A stretch of 8,403 bases of DNA from an uncultured Paracoccaceae bacterium (lineage in GTDB: Bacteria; Pseudomonadota; Alphaproteobacteria; Rhodobacterales; Rhodobacteraceae): positions 1 through 8,403 of the forward strand of contig CALCPC010000599.1 in assembly GCA_937900975.1 (NCBI GenBank), written 5' to 3'. The translations under genes were made by a program, and so were the position numbers. The notes below the pieces were generated by a model. That model did no database searches and was not told the origin of the DNA. It saw only the letters and a program-made list of their open reading frames with translations. This document shows, one piece after another, positions 1 through 6,736 of the stretch (the stretch's first letter is position 1; each line of letters opens with the position of its first letter).

Positions 1-317
1 GCGGGCCAGACAGCGGGGCGTAGCACATGGCTTTTGGCCCGGGGGCAGAGCGCGACGCTTGGGGCACGTTCCTCCACTGCTCCCAAAAACGCGCAGACCC
101 TTCGATCGGGTTCGAACCGCCTCCACACGATCCGCGTGGTGAATGGCTGCGGCCAGTGCCGCGGGCGAAAGCGTAGCGATCCGCCGTTCTCTCGGCGACC
201 GCGTTAAACCGGCTTCCAGCGCGCCGATTGACATCACCGCAGGCGTGAGGGCGATCCGACGCGCGGCGCACCGGCACCCTGGTCCATTGCCGGATCCAAT
301 GGGCCAGGCGGTCGGGG

Positions 318-449
318 GAGATCGACCTCAGCCGTAAATGCCTGAACGTCGTCACGTCGCTGTTCCATTTCAAAACTCCGTTCCAGAACATCGTGTTCGC
401 GGCGACACCCGAAGGCGTCAACTCCGACGTCCGGCGGATCGACTACGGA
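318..449 (+). pseudogene. Possible protein-coding remnant
   Basis: In the frame starting at 318 the translation reads EIDLSRKCLNVVTSLF, then HFKTPFQNIVFAATPEG, then VNSDVRRIDYG. It has a balanced residue mix and mostly C/G third positions, unlike the Arg/Pro-rich translations around it. The frame is open from 249 (after a TGA at 246-248), but no ATG precedes this piece; the first usable start, GTG at 393, falls inside it. It may be the tail of a degraded gene. I do not recognise the family, and a chance open frame in GC-rich DNA is a real alternative. Confidence 0.2.
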
Positions 450-629
450 CCGCGGAACGCAGCGCCTGGCCTGTCAATAAAAACCCCTTTGAACGCCGCG
501 CGCGCGTGTCGTGGATCAGGCCCACGGGCGCTGATCCCGGGCAGCCGATCTTTGATGCCAAGGAGCATTGCACGCGTTCTGGACATGCCGACAGGCTCAG
601 CCCCGATTGCATTTCGCCTAAAGCCCGGA

Positions 630-658
630 TCGCCAAAGCCATGCGGCACCTTTGGCGA
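630..658 (-). terminator. Hairpin just after the TRAP permease stop
   Basis: A perfect 9-bp inverted repeat (TCGCCAAAG with CTTTGGCGA, 630-638 and 650-658) with an 11-nt loop begins 6 bases beyond the permease stop codon on the minus strand. The position suits a transcript end or a 3'-stabilising hairpin. It is not followed by a clear U tract, so it does not meet the classical intrinsic terminator pattern. Confidence 0.45.
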
Positions 659-664
659 CCCGTG

Positions 665-2569
665 TCAGGCGGACCGCGCCTGCCATTCGGGCCATCGCAA
701 TGCGGCGACAAGGCTGATGGCGGCGATAATGGACGCCGTCCAGCCCGGCAGGAGGGCGAGCACGGCGACGCCGATCCAGAAGCGGGGCGAGGCCATCCGC
801 AGGAAAGGCACTTGCTGGTTGGCCGAGAGCGCCGCCACGGCAATGACGAACACGACGCCTGAGAACGCAGCATGCGCGATGGCCTCGGCCCCCCCCTGCA
901 GCAACAGGCCGGGGTAGGCGATGAACAGCATCGGCAGCGCGTATCCCACGCCGCCAAGGCGCAGCGTGTCCCGCGCGACGCGGGTCCAGGGCGCCTCGGC
1001 GATGGTCGATGCGACGAAGACCGCCACGCAGACCGGCGGTGTGATGACGGAGAGGGCGGCGTAGTAGAGCACGAAGAGATGCACCATCACCGGGTCCAGC
1101 CCCTGCTGGATCAGCACCGGCGCAAAGACGGCGGCCACCAACACATAGGCGGCGGAGGTCGGCAAGCCCATGCCCGCAATCAGGCAGACGACGGCCATGC
1201 TGGCGGCAATCGCCCAGATGTTGCCGCCCGCCACGCCGATGATCTGGGAGGTCACGGCGATCCCGACCCCGGTCAGATTGACCATGGCGACAAAGACCTG
1301 TGCTGCCACCAGAAGAATCCCGACGATCACCACACCCTTGCCGCCATCCCGAAAGGCGCGCAGCAGCGTTGCGCCGATCTCGGACCATGTCCCGCCGCCG
1401 GCCAGCGTGCCGATGGCATAGGCGACGATGATGCCGATCATGCCGAAACAGGCGGTCAGTTGGATCGAGTTGCCGTTCCAGATGCCCCAGGCCAGCCCTG
1501 CAATCCCGGCAAGGATCGGCGCCAGCCGCCGCCAGTTGAGCGCGGCTTTCCAGTCGGGCAGGTCGGCCGCGTCAACCTGGCCGAGGCTGCTGCGCTTCGC
1601 GATCAGATGGATGGTCGTGAAAACGCCAAGGTAGAAGAGGAACGCGGGCATGAAGGCGACGGCGGCACTCGTCCAATAGTTCACGCCGACCAGTTCGGCC
1701 ATGACAAAGGCGGCGGTCCCCATGATGGGGGGCGCAAGCTGGCCGCCGGTGGAGGCGACGGCCTCGACGCCGCCAGCAAAGGGAGCGGGGTAGCGCAGGC
1801 GCTTCATCAGCGGGATCGTAAAGTTGCCGGTAGTGGCGATGTTGGCGACGGAGGAGCCGGAGATTGATCCGAAAAGGCCGCTCGCGATGGTGGCGATCTT
1901 GGCCGCCCCGCCGGGGCTCGCGCCGCCCGCCCGCGCCGAGAGGTCAAAGAAGGTCTGGCCCGCGCCGGTGTGCAGCAAGAGCGCACCAAACAGGATAAAC
2001 GCCGCCAGCGTGGTGGAGGCGATGGAGACCAGCATCCCCCAGAGCCCGCGGTCGGACAGAAACATCACCTCGGTGATGTAGTAAAGGTCAAAGCCCCGGT
2101 GGCCGAACGCGCCGGGGATCAGATCGCCCAGAAAGGCGTAGGCGACCATACCGCCCACGATGATCGGGAAGACGAGCGAGGCGGTGCGGCGCGCAAGCTC
2201 CAGGATGACGATCAGCGTGCCGAAGCCGAGCCAGGCATCCAGCGGCTCGGCAAAGGGCAGCTGCACCATGATGCGCTCGAAATTGGCAACGACATAAATG
2301 GCCGAGGCGACGACCCAGCCGACCATCGCGATGTCGAGCAGAAGGCCCAATCCGCGCCAGCGGCTGTGCTGGCCGGTCGGGTAGAGCAGGACGGCCATGG
2401 TGACGATCAGGCCAACGAAAGCCGCGCGCTGGATCAGGGTCTCGAACGCGCCGAAAAACGACGTGTAAAAGACAAAGAGGCCGATCCCGACGGCAATGGC
2501 TTCAGCCGCGCGCAATCGCAGCGATGTGCTCTCGGACGCCACGTTTGGATCAATGTCCTGCGTTGCCAT
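665..2569 (-). CDS. TRAP transporter fused permease (4TM/12TM)
   Basis: This is the membrane component of a tripartite ATP-independent periplasmic (TRAP) transporter, with the small DctQ-like and large DctM-like subunits fused into one 634-residue inner-membrane protein. The first ~200 residues hold several hydrophobic helices. The DctM-like part carries typical signatures: GLFGSISGSSVANIATTGNF (231-250), EAVASTGGQLAPPIMG (269-284), GMGLPTSAAY (466-475) and ITPPVCVA (509-516). An upstream GTG at 2650 would add 27 residues rich in Arg and Pro. I prefer the ATG at 2569 because a strong Shine-Dalgarno sequence (GGAGGGG, 2574-2580) lies just before it. The gene follows the TAXI binding protein on the same strand after 176 bases, which is the usual TAXI-TRAP pairing. 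Family knowledge implies Na+ or H+ coupled import; the substrate cannot be told from the sequence. The reading frame is intact. Confidence 0.95.
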   Translation of the reverse strand: MATQDIDPNVASESTSLRLRAAEAIAVGIGLFVFYTSFFGAFETLIQRAAFVGLIVTMAVLLYPTGQHSRWRGLGLLLDIAMVGWVVASAIYVVANFERIMVQLPFAEPLDAWLGFGTLIVILELARRTASLVFPIIVGGMVAYAFLGDLIPGAFGHRGFDLYYITEVMFLSDRGLWGMLVSIASTTLAAFILFGALLLHTGAGQTFFDLSARAGGASPGGAAKIATIASGLFGSISGSSVANIATTGNFTIPLMKRLRYPAPFAGGVEAVASTGGQLAPPIMGTAAFVMAELVGVNYWTSAAVAFMPAFLFYLGVFTTIHLIAKRSSLGQVDAADLPDWKAALNWRRLAPILAGIAGLAWGIWNGNSIQLTACFGMIGIIVAYAIGTLAGGGTWSEIGATLLRAFRDGGKGVVIVGILLVAAQVFVAMVNLTGVGIAVTSQIIGVAGGNIWAIAASMAVVCLIAGMGLPTSAAYVLVAAVFAPVLIQQGLDPVMVHLFVLYYAALSVITPPVCVAVFVASTIAEAPWTRVARDTLRLGGVGYALPMLFIAYPGLLLQGGAEAIAHAAFSGVVFVIAVAALSANQQVPFLRMASPRFWIGVAVLALLPGWTASIIAAISLVAALRWPEWQARSA

Positions 2570-2573
2570 TCTG

Positions 2574-2580
2574 CCCCTCC
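2574..2580 (-). promoter_or_regulatory. Shine-Dalgarno that fixes the permease start
   Basis: On the minus strand GGAGGGG stands four bases before ATG at 2569. This decides for the 634-residue form and against the longer open frame from GTG 2650. Confidence 0.8.
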
Positions 2581-2591
2581 GCATGGAAAGA

Positions 2592-2614
2592 CCTGCGCGC
2601 GGGGGGCGCGCAGG
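2592..2614 (-). promoter_or_regulatory. Strong hairpin between binding protein and permease
   Basis: A perfect 9-bp inverted repeat (CCTGCGCGC with GCGCGCAGG) with a 5-nt loop of identical bases lies in the 176-bp gap of the TAXI-TRAP operon. In transcript sense it is followed by TCTTTCC and then the permease Shine-Dalgarno. Hairpins here often lower read-through or protect the upstream message, giving more binding protein than permease. The U tract is weak, so partial attenuation or mRNA stabilisation is more likely than full termination. Confidence 0.55.
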
Positions 2615-2745
2615 CCAGGCCTTCACCAGGCTAAGGCATTGTCCGGTCACAGTGGATCCGGGATCGTCTCAGGACCCGCACCAAGCTGATCCTGAACGCA
2701 TGTTCGGACACCCTCTCTGTCATCCCGACCGGAGATTGCCCCAGG

Positions 2746-3711
2746 TCAGGACCCCGGCTGCAGCCGGTCCGGCACCTCGTAGCCGTTCTCCTCAAACCAG
2801 CGGATCGCGCCGGGATGCAGCGGCGAGGTGGCATAGGCGAGGGTCAGTTCGGCAAGGTTCGCGCCTTCCATGGCGGGGAAGGCGGTGACCTGCTCGACAT
2901 CGTCCTCCATCACCGCCTTGACCATGTCGTAGGCCAGCGCCTCGGGCATGTCCGGCCGGGCCGACACGCCGATCATGAAGCCCCAGGTCTGGTAGGGACC
3001 GGAGTTCTCCATCTCGCCCCCCGGCATGTCGACGATGGACAGCTCCGGCAACTCTTCCCGGATCATGGCGATCTTGTCCTCGGGCACGGGCAGCACCTGC
3101 ACCGGTGTGAAGGTCGCTATGTCGGTGGTCAGCGCGTCAAAGCGCGTGCCGACAGCGGACTTGATAAAGCCGATGGCGCGGTTGTCCTTGATCGCCGCCG
3201 CCAGCTCCCCGTTGGAGCCGCGCACCCATTCGGGCTCAACCCCAAAGAGCGAGAGGACCTCCTGGCTGGTCGCCTCGGTCGAGCTGCCGCGCTGGCCCGG
3301 GCCAAACCGCGTGCCCGCAAGCTCCCCCAAGCTGTTGACCCCGGCATCCCGGCGCACGATCACGTTCTGGGGCGCAAGGCTATAGGCCCAGAGGAGCGGC
3401 GAAGCGATCTGGTTCCCGTCGAAGGTCTTGATGCCGTTGTTGGCATGAAACAGCGCCGAAGTCGTGATCAGCCCCACGTCAAGCTGCCCGCGCGCCATGC
3501 GCTTGAGGTTGTCGACGGTGGCCCCCGTTTCGACAACGCTGGCCTGATACTTGTCCGGATAGGTCTCGTTGATGATCTTCGCGAGAGCTGCAAAATAGGC
3601 GTAGTGCGACGACTGAGCATTGGTCGCCCCCAGCGCCAACCGCTCCTGCCCCATGGCCGGCGCGGCAAAGGCTATGAGAGCCACCGCCGTGACTTTGATC
3701 CACGTTTTCAT
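2746..3711 (-). CDS. TAXI family TRAP transporter solute-binding protein
   Basis: This is a periplasmic receptor that captures the ligand and delivers it to the fused TRAP permease encoded next to it. It has 321 residues, a normal length for the family. Residues 1-21 form a Sec signal peptide: basic MKTWIK, a hydrophobic core, then PAMG before QE, with no lipobox Cys. The mature protein starts LALGAT, as in TAXI proteins. Further family-like segments are ETGATVDNLKRMARGQLDVG (61-80), RFGPGQRGSST (135-145), KSAVGT (184-189) and the C-terminal LHPGAIRWFEENG (298-310). The ATG is supported by GGGAGGA (3716-3722) five bases upstream. It is the first gene of the minus-strand operon. The ligand is unknown; TAXI relatives are mostly linked to small carboxylates such as amino or dicarboxylic acids. 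The frame is intact. Confidence 0.94.
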   Translation of the reverse strand: MKTWIKVTAVALIAFAAPAMGQERLALGATNAQSSHYAYFAALAKIINETYPDKYQASVVETGATVDNLKRMARGQLDVGLITTSALFHANNGIKTFDGNQIASPLLWAYSLAPQNVIVRRDAGVNSLGELAGTRFGPGQRGSSTEATSQEVLSLFGVEPEWVRGSNGELAAAIKDNRAIGFIKSAVGTRFDALTTDIATFTPVQVLPVPEDKIAMIREELPELSIVDMPGGEMENSGPYQTWGFMIGVSARPDMPEALAYDMVKAVMEDDVEQVTAFPAMEGANLAELTLAYATSPLHPGAIRWFEENGYEVPDRLQPGS

Positions 3712-3774
3712 TTATTCCTCCCAAGATTATCCGGGCAGCCTAAAGCCTTTCGACTTGAAGTTGAAACGCAAAGC

Positions 3775-3792
3775 GCCCGGCCAAGGCCGGGC
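3775..3792. terminator. GC-rich hairpin in the transporter leader, possible bidirectional terminator
   Basis: A perfect 8-bp inverted repeat (GCCCGGCC, AA, GGCCGGGC) lies 64 bases upstream of the TAXI gene start. Flanking bases are A-rich on the left (AAACGCAAAG) and T-containing on the right (CCGTTTCC). On the minus strand the hairpin is followed by GCTTTGCGTTTC, resembling a weak terminator. With no minus-strand gene visible upstream, it may be a leader attenuator or the leftover terminator of a lost gene. Confidence 0.4.
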
Positions 3793-3960
3793 CCGTTTCC
3801 GCGTAGAGGGCGATCCCTCCGAATGTTGTGCCGCGACGGGGTTGCGTGTCCGCCTCGGAGCGCGCGGTGGCGGGCAAGAGGTGCGGGCGGCGGGCCCCAT
3901 GGTCGCCGGCGCCCGCTGACAAATATTCTTCTGGGCCAAAAATATACCTGAAAATTTTTT

Positions 3961-3990
3961 TTAACTGAGGATCAATAAAAAGTGTAATAT
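3961..3990 (+). promoter_or_regulatory. Candidate sigma-70 type promoter for the novel cluster
   Basis: TTAACT (3961-3966) matches four of six bases of the -35 consensus. It is separated by 18 bases from TAATAT (3985-3990), a fair -10 box. It sits in the A/T-rich block about 100 bases before the first open frame of the plus-strand cluster. A second -35-like TTGACC at 4009-4014 lacks a good -10 partner. A/T-rich DNA produces such matches by chance, so confidence is modest. Confidence 0.35.
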
Positions 3991-4090
3991 AGATAATAAA
4001 AACCTGTTTTGACCGTGCCTTTCCCAAAATCTTCAAAAGGAAAATTCATCGACTTGATTTGCGTTTAGGGATGGAACACTGCTTATCGGG

Positions 4091-4324
4091 GTGGGGAGAT
4101 CTGGGGTTGCTGACTTTGACGATGACGACGACAGCGAAAACTATGATCTCGACGCGAAAAAGCTGGCGACAGCGTCGGGCAACGGCGCGACCACCGCTGC
4201 GGGGATAAAGCGCAGGGATGCGACCGAAAGGTCGGCCGAGGACAGGATCATCGACCGCGGGGCGGGCGGCGGCGGCGAGTACCACAAATGGCCCGTGCCT
4301 GCGGCGCACGAGGACAGCGCGTAA
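4091..4324 (+). CDS. Short acidic ORF, in frame with the next gene across a TAA
   Basis: A GTG-started frame of 77 codons. After the first few residues it reads ADFDDDDDSENYDLDAKK, an acidic stretch, followed by a Gly/Ala-rich, polar segment with no membrane helix and no recognised domain. Many codons begin with G and end in C or G, which favours this frame over the minus-strand frame that overlaps it. The start is weak: no clear Shine-Dalgarno precedes the GTG, and the frame is closed upstream by TGA at 4055-4057. Its TAA (4322-4324) is followed in the same frame, two codons later, by the GTG of the next gene. This may therefore be a separate small protein or the amino-terminal part of the next one, cut off by a nonsense change. 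Confidence 0.35.
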   Translation: MGRSGVADFDDDDDSENYDLDAKKLATASGNGATTAAGIKRRDATERSAEDRIIDRGAGGGGEYHKWPVPAAHEDSA

Positions 4325-4330
4325 TCGGGC

Positions 4331-5789
4331 GTGCCCGAACAGATCTATGGGCCGGGTCCGGACGGGGTCGGCTCGAACGACGCGCACATGACCGGAACCG
4401 AAATGCGGGACCTGTCGGGCGTGGCCTCCAGCAGCGCATCGGCCGCCGTAGAGCGGGCGCAGAGCGCCGCCAACCGGCCGAACGAGGCGCGGCGGCAGGC
4501 CCTGAGGCAGCAGGAGTACGGTCCGGCGCCCGCACCCGCGCGGGAGGTTCCGTGGAAGGCGATTGGCGGGATCCTCGGCGTGACTTTCGGCGCCGGCATG
4601 GTCGGCGGTCTGGTATTCCGTCTTCCGCACGGCGGGGGAGGCGACGGCCGCCCCACCGCCAGCGCCCGAAGGGCCGACGCTGGACAAGATCGACGGCCAG
4701 CCCCTGCTGGCGCCCGGAACCGTGGCCGCCTTCGATGTCTTCGCCCAGGCCAAGGCCGTCGACGCCGCAATCGAGAGGACCGGCGTCTTTTTCCGCACCG
4801 GCATGATCGCGACCAAAACGGTGAAGGACGCCGACGGCCTGTGGCAGATCGCCGACAGCGGTGTGGCCAGCTACACCCCCGGCAGCGGCTTCTCGCAAGC
4901 GGCGCCGCCCTCGGTTTCGGTCTTCGTGCGCGACAGCGCGGGCGACGCATCCAACGCGCAGCCGCTGGTCGTGATCTATGACATTCCGGCTGCCCAGAAG
5001 ATCGACCTGCCGCCGATTGCAAAGGACATTCTGGTCGCGACATACGGTGGCGTTTCGGTGGTCGAGAACATCGCCAGCGGCAAGCCGGTCACGGTCAACG
5101 TGCTCGACCATGTCGACAGGACCGACAACGACATCGTGGAGGCCAGCGTCCTCTTCTACAACGCGACGCGCCCGCCCAACACGCTGGGTCGGGACATCGT
5201 GTTCGAGGGCGCACTGTGGAGCGGCGGCACGCTGCTGGGATACACATCCGCCACGGTCGAGGGCGAAGACGCCTGGACCCTTGGGCCAAAGGACGGAGAA
5301 TTCACCTTCACCCCCGCATCTGGGTTCACCGATACGCCCTCGATCCTGCAATACACCGTCCGCGACACGGTCCGGCTGATGTCGAACGCGGCCAAGATCG
5401 TCATCAACGGCCAGATCGACGCGATTGAGGCGGCGCTGCCCGCGCTGATCGCCATGGACGAGGACGCCTATTGGCAGGCGTTCCGAGACACTGTCACGAG
5501 TGTCGATTACGACGTGTCGGTGGTCTTTGCTGTCGCGGATGCGCGGATCCAGCTTCTGCTGCGGACGCTGGTGGGGCGTCCTGTCCGCGGCGATCTAGGC
5601 GAACGTCTCAGCACGGCAGAGCTTGGCGCGATCTTTTCGGACTGGGCGGATGCCGCCCTCGATATCGGCACGCCGACCGACCTCGTCCTCGACGCGGTGC
5701 CGGGCGTCGACGCCCCCGGCATCCCCCTCGCGCGGCTTGACGCCATCTCCCGCCTGACCCTTCGGGTCCGGTCCGGGCGCAATCTGTAG
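4331..5789 (+). pseudogene. Frameshifted membrane-anchored protein with CshA-like/Ig-like repeats
   Basis: Two frames join into one protein of about 483-485 residues. The first (GTG 4331 to about 4621-4640) gives a polar, Ala-rich head of 75 residues, then one membrane segment (AIGGILGVTFGAGMVGGLVF, 77-96). The second continues with a Pro-rich linker (TAAPPPAPEGPTLDK) and a long exported-type region ending at TAG 5787-5789. Removing one base of the G run at 4634-4638, or seven bases of the TTCCG direct repeat (4616-4627), restores the frame. Basic residues before the membrane segment suggest head inside and repeats outside. The carboxyl-terminal half holds two Ig-like/CshA-like units and then a ~125-residue tail without a recognised domain. 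The gene precedes the next one by 23 bases, suggesting an operon. Decay, phase variation and sequence error are all possible. The function is unknown; a surface or periplasmic binding role is only a guess. Confidence 0.6.
4722..5789 (+). CDS. Carboxyl-terminal open frame with two CshA/bacterial Ig-like units
   Basis: This is the part of the interrupted gene readable from a GTG inside it (355 residues); the same frame is open from 4584 but offers no better start. Unit one ends with SGVASYTPGSGF (46-57) and VSVFVRDSAGD (65-75). Unit two opens with GKPVTVNVLDHVDRTDNDIV (120-139) and closes with DGEFTFTPASGF (191-202) and LQYTVRDT (209-216). The pattern of N-V-L-D near the start and F-T-P-x-x-G-F ... 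Y-T-V-x-D near the end is that of CshA-type fibril repeats and related bacterial Ig-like adhesin domains. Residues 230-355 are helical-looking, acidic to neutral and unrecognised. There is no signal peptide in this piece; membrane insertion would depend on the upstream frame. GTG 4722 has only a weak GGAA before it and is probably not a native start. Confidence 0.6.
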   Translation: MAAFDVFAQAKAVDAAIERTGVFFRTGMIATKTVKDADGLWQIADSGVASYTPGSGFSQAAPPSVSVFVRDSAGDASNAQPLVVIYDIPAAQKIDLPPIAKDILVATYGGVSVVENIASGKPVTVNVLDHVDRTDNDIVEASVLFYNATRPPNTLGRDIVFEGALWSGGTLLGYTSATVEGEDAWTLGPKDGEFTFTPASGFTDTPSILQYTVRDTVRLMSNAAKIVINGQIDAIEAALPALIAMDEDAYWQAFRDTVTSVDYDVSVVFAVADARIQLLLRTLVGRPVRGDLGERLSTAELGAIFSDWADAALDIGTPTDLVLDAVPGVDAPGIPLARLDAISRLTLRVRSGRNL

Positions 5790-5812
5790 CCACGCGAAAA
5801 GGTCTGAAGCGC

Positions 5813-6487
5813 ATGTCGAGTATGAAAACCGTTCCCGCCGGAACAGTGCCTGAGACCGCCTGCAGACCCTATGTCACCTGCGCCAAGGAAAGGCTCTTTG
5901 AGTATGAAGGCTACTGGTACAGCACGACCGGCCTGATTAAGATCCTCTCCGAGGATCCGACGCGGTGCAAGGATGCCGAACTCACCGCCGCCGGCGCGGG
6001 CACGGTCGCGGGCGCGGCGGGCGGTGTGCTTGCTGCCGAGACGCTGCTCTCCATCCTCACCGGCCCCGCAATCGTCCTCGGGCCCGTCATTGGGGCCATT
6101 TTGGGCAAGAACCACGACGCGACCCTCGTGGTGATCAACGCTTGCCCCGAGGATGTCTCGCTCAGCGACACGGGCACGACGTCGGATGGAAATCCCTATC
6201 TGGCGCATGGCCAGCAGCCGGGCATGCCGGTGCTGCAGGTCTATGACCCGACCTCGAAAGTGATGCTGCCCGGCCGTGTCAACACCGTGCCCGCCGCCCG
6301 AAGGGATGCCTCCGGCGCGCAGATGTACGGCATGGCCACATGGTTTTTCGAGAACAACTCCTTCCGCGCGATGAGCACCCGGGGCACCGAAGGGGCTCTT
6401 GTGCTTGAGGGTGAGCAAAAGGGGGCTTGGACCCACGGCCTTGTCCTGGTCGAGCCCGAGGCGCGGGCCGTGCCATTGCGCCGCTAA
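5813..6487 (+). CDS. Unrecognised protein with Gly/Ala-rich hydrophobic segment, truncated by a frameshift
   Basis: The frame reads 224 residues from ATG 5813; AAAAGG ten bases upstream supports the start. The amino-terminal 55 residues contain three Cys (17, 23, 52) and several aromatics (FEYEGYWY). Residues 57-98 form a Gly/Ala-rich hydrophobic stretch (GAGTVAGAAGGVLAAETLLS, then ILTGPAIVLGPVIGAILG) that could be a membrane hairpin. From 103 the sequence looks beta-rich (TLVVINACPEDVSLSD, LPGRV, GTEGALVLEG, THGLVLVEP). There is no classical signal peptide. The frame ends at TAA 6485-6487, but the next frame continues the protein; dropping one C at 6481-6482 gives LRAKIDN and a 298-residue product ending at 6710. 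The beta pattern faintly recalls small membrane-binding beta-sandwich lysins (actinoporin/aegerolysin style), which is only an inference. It follows the repeat protein by 23 bases. Confidence 0.6.
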   Translation: MSSMKTVPAGTVPETACRPYVTCAKERLFEYEGYWYSTTGLIKILSEDPTRCKDAELTAAGAGTVAGAAGGVLAAETLLSILTGPAIVLGPVIGAILGKNHDATLVVINACPEDVSLSDTGTTSDGNPYLAHGQQPGMPVLQVYDPTSKVMLPGRVNTVPAARRDASGAQMYGMATWFFENNSFRAMSTRGTEGALVLEGEQKGAWTHGLVLVEPEARAVPLRR

Positions 6488-6710
6488 AATCGACAACACC
6501 GATCACTATCCCGATCCGTCGCGCTTCTATGAACACACCACGGAAAAGATGAAATCCGATGGCAACGCGACGACGAAGGTGACGCGCGTGACGTCCGCGA
6601 CGCATCGGGTCTACATGTCCATCCTGGACCGGGACTATGCCGAGACGCAGAAGGCGGACGCCACAACCTGTCAGGATCTTGTCTACACTGTCTTCATAGA
6701 GCCCGTCTGA
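6483..6710 (+). pseudogene. Carboxyl-terminal continuation of the preceding gene, out of frame
   Basis: This 75-codon piece reads AKIDNTDHYPDPSRFYEHTT, then EKMKSDGNATTKVTRVTS, then ATHRVYMSILDRDYAE, and ends DLVYTVFIEPV before TGA 6708-6710. It looks protein-like and beta-rich and has no start or ribosome binding site of its own. It joins the preceding frame exactly at the CGCCGC run (6479-6484). It is best seen as the end of a 298-residue protein. Its stop overlaps the region where the next gene begins. Confidence 0.55.
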
Positions 6711-6736
6711 GGACCATCGAGGACGACATCCACACC

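Larger units (their letters stand above)
1..664. other. Gene-poor left flank with no intact gene
   Basis: This 664-base stretch lies downstream of the TRAP permease stop codon. Several overlapping open frames exist on both strands, but none combines a ribosome binding site, a start and a family-like sequence. A minus-strand frame is open from about 327 to the left edge, with an ATG at 234; its translation is rich in Arg and Pro and is not recognisable. The most protein-like piece is on the plus strand at about 318-449 and is listed separately. The longer plus-strand frames that run on past 665 are antisense to the permease and are probably shadows. Confidence 0.5.
3712..4090. other. Divergent intergenic region between transporter and novel cluster
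   Basis: This holds the leader of the minus-strand transporter operon on the left (Shine-Dalgarno 3716-3722, GC-rich hairpin 3775-3792) and a markedly A/T-rich block on the right (about 3920-4060, with runs of T and A at 3953-3962 and 3975-4002). The middle (3793-3915) is GC-rich and shows no convincing gene. The base composition changes sharply at about 3920. Confidence 0.6.

Noticed and set aside
105..130. GGTTCGAACC resembling a tRNA T-loop
   Set aside because: On neither strand does a five-pair T stem form, and no acceptor, D or anticodon arms can be placed around it.
872..2689. Long plus-strand frames (872-1867, 1970-2689) antisense to the TRAP permease
   Set aside because: Their translations are rich in Asp, Gly, His and Arg with no domain; they mirror the codon bias of the clear permease gene.
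2815..3951. 378-codon plus-strand frame antisense to the TAXI gene
   Set aside because: It overlaps an unambiguous binding-protein gene and has a low-complexity, His/Arg-rich translation, as expected of a shadow frame.
4634..4638. Programmed ribosomal frameshifting at the G run
   Set aside because: No recognised +1 slippery codon, stop context or stimulatory structure is visible; a plain indel or slippage is simpler.
4046..5351. Minus-strand frames (4046-4816, 4248-5351) over the novel cluster
   Set aside because: The plus-strand frames give the CshA/Ig-like repeats and a plausible membrane segment, while the minus-strand translations are Arg/Pro-rich and featureless.
5507..6499. 330-codon minus-strand frame across the first two cluster genes
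   Set aside because: It spans two plus-strand genes and their intergenic gap and shows no family-like motif; it is best explained as a shadow.
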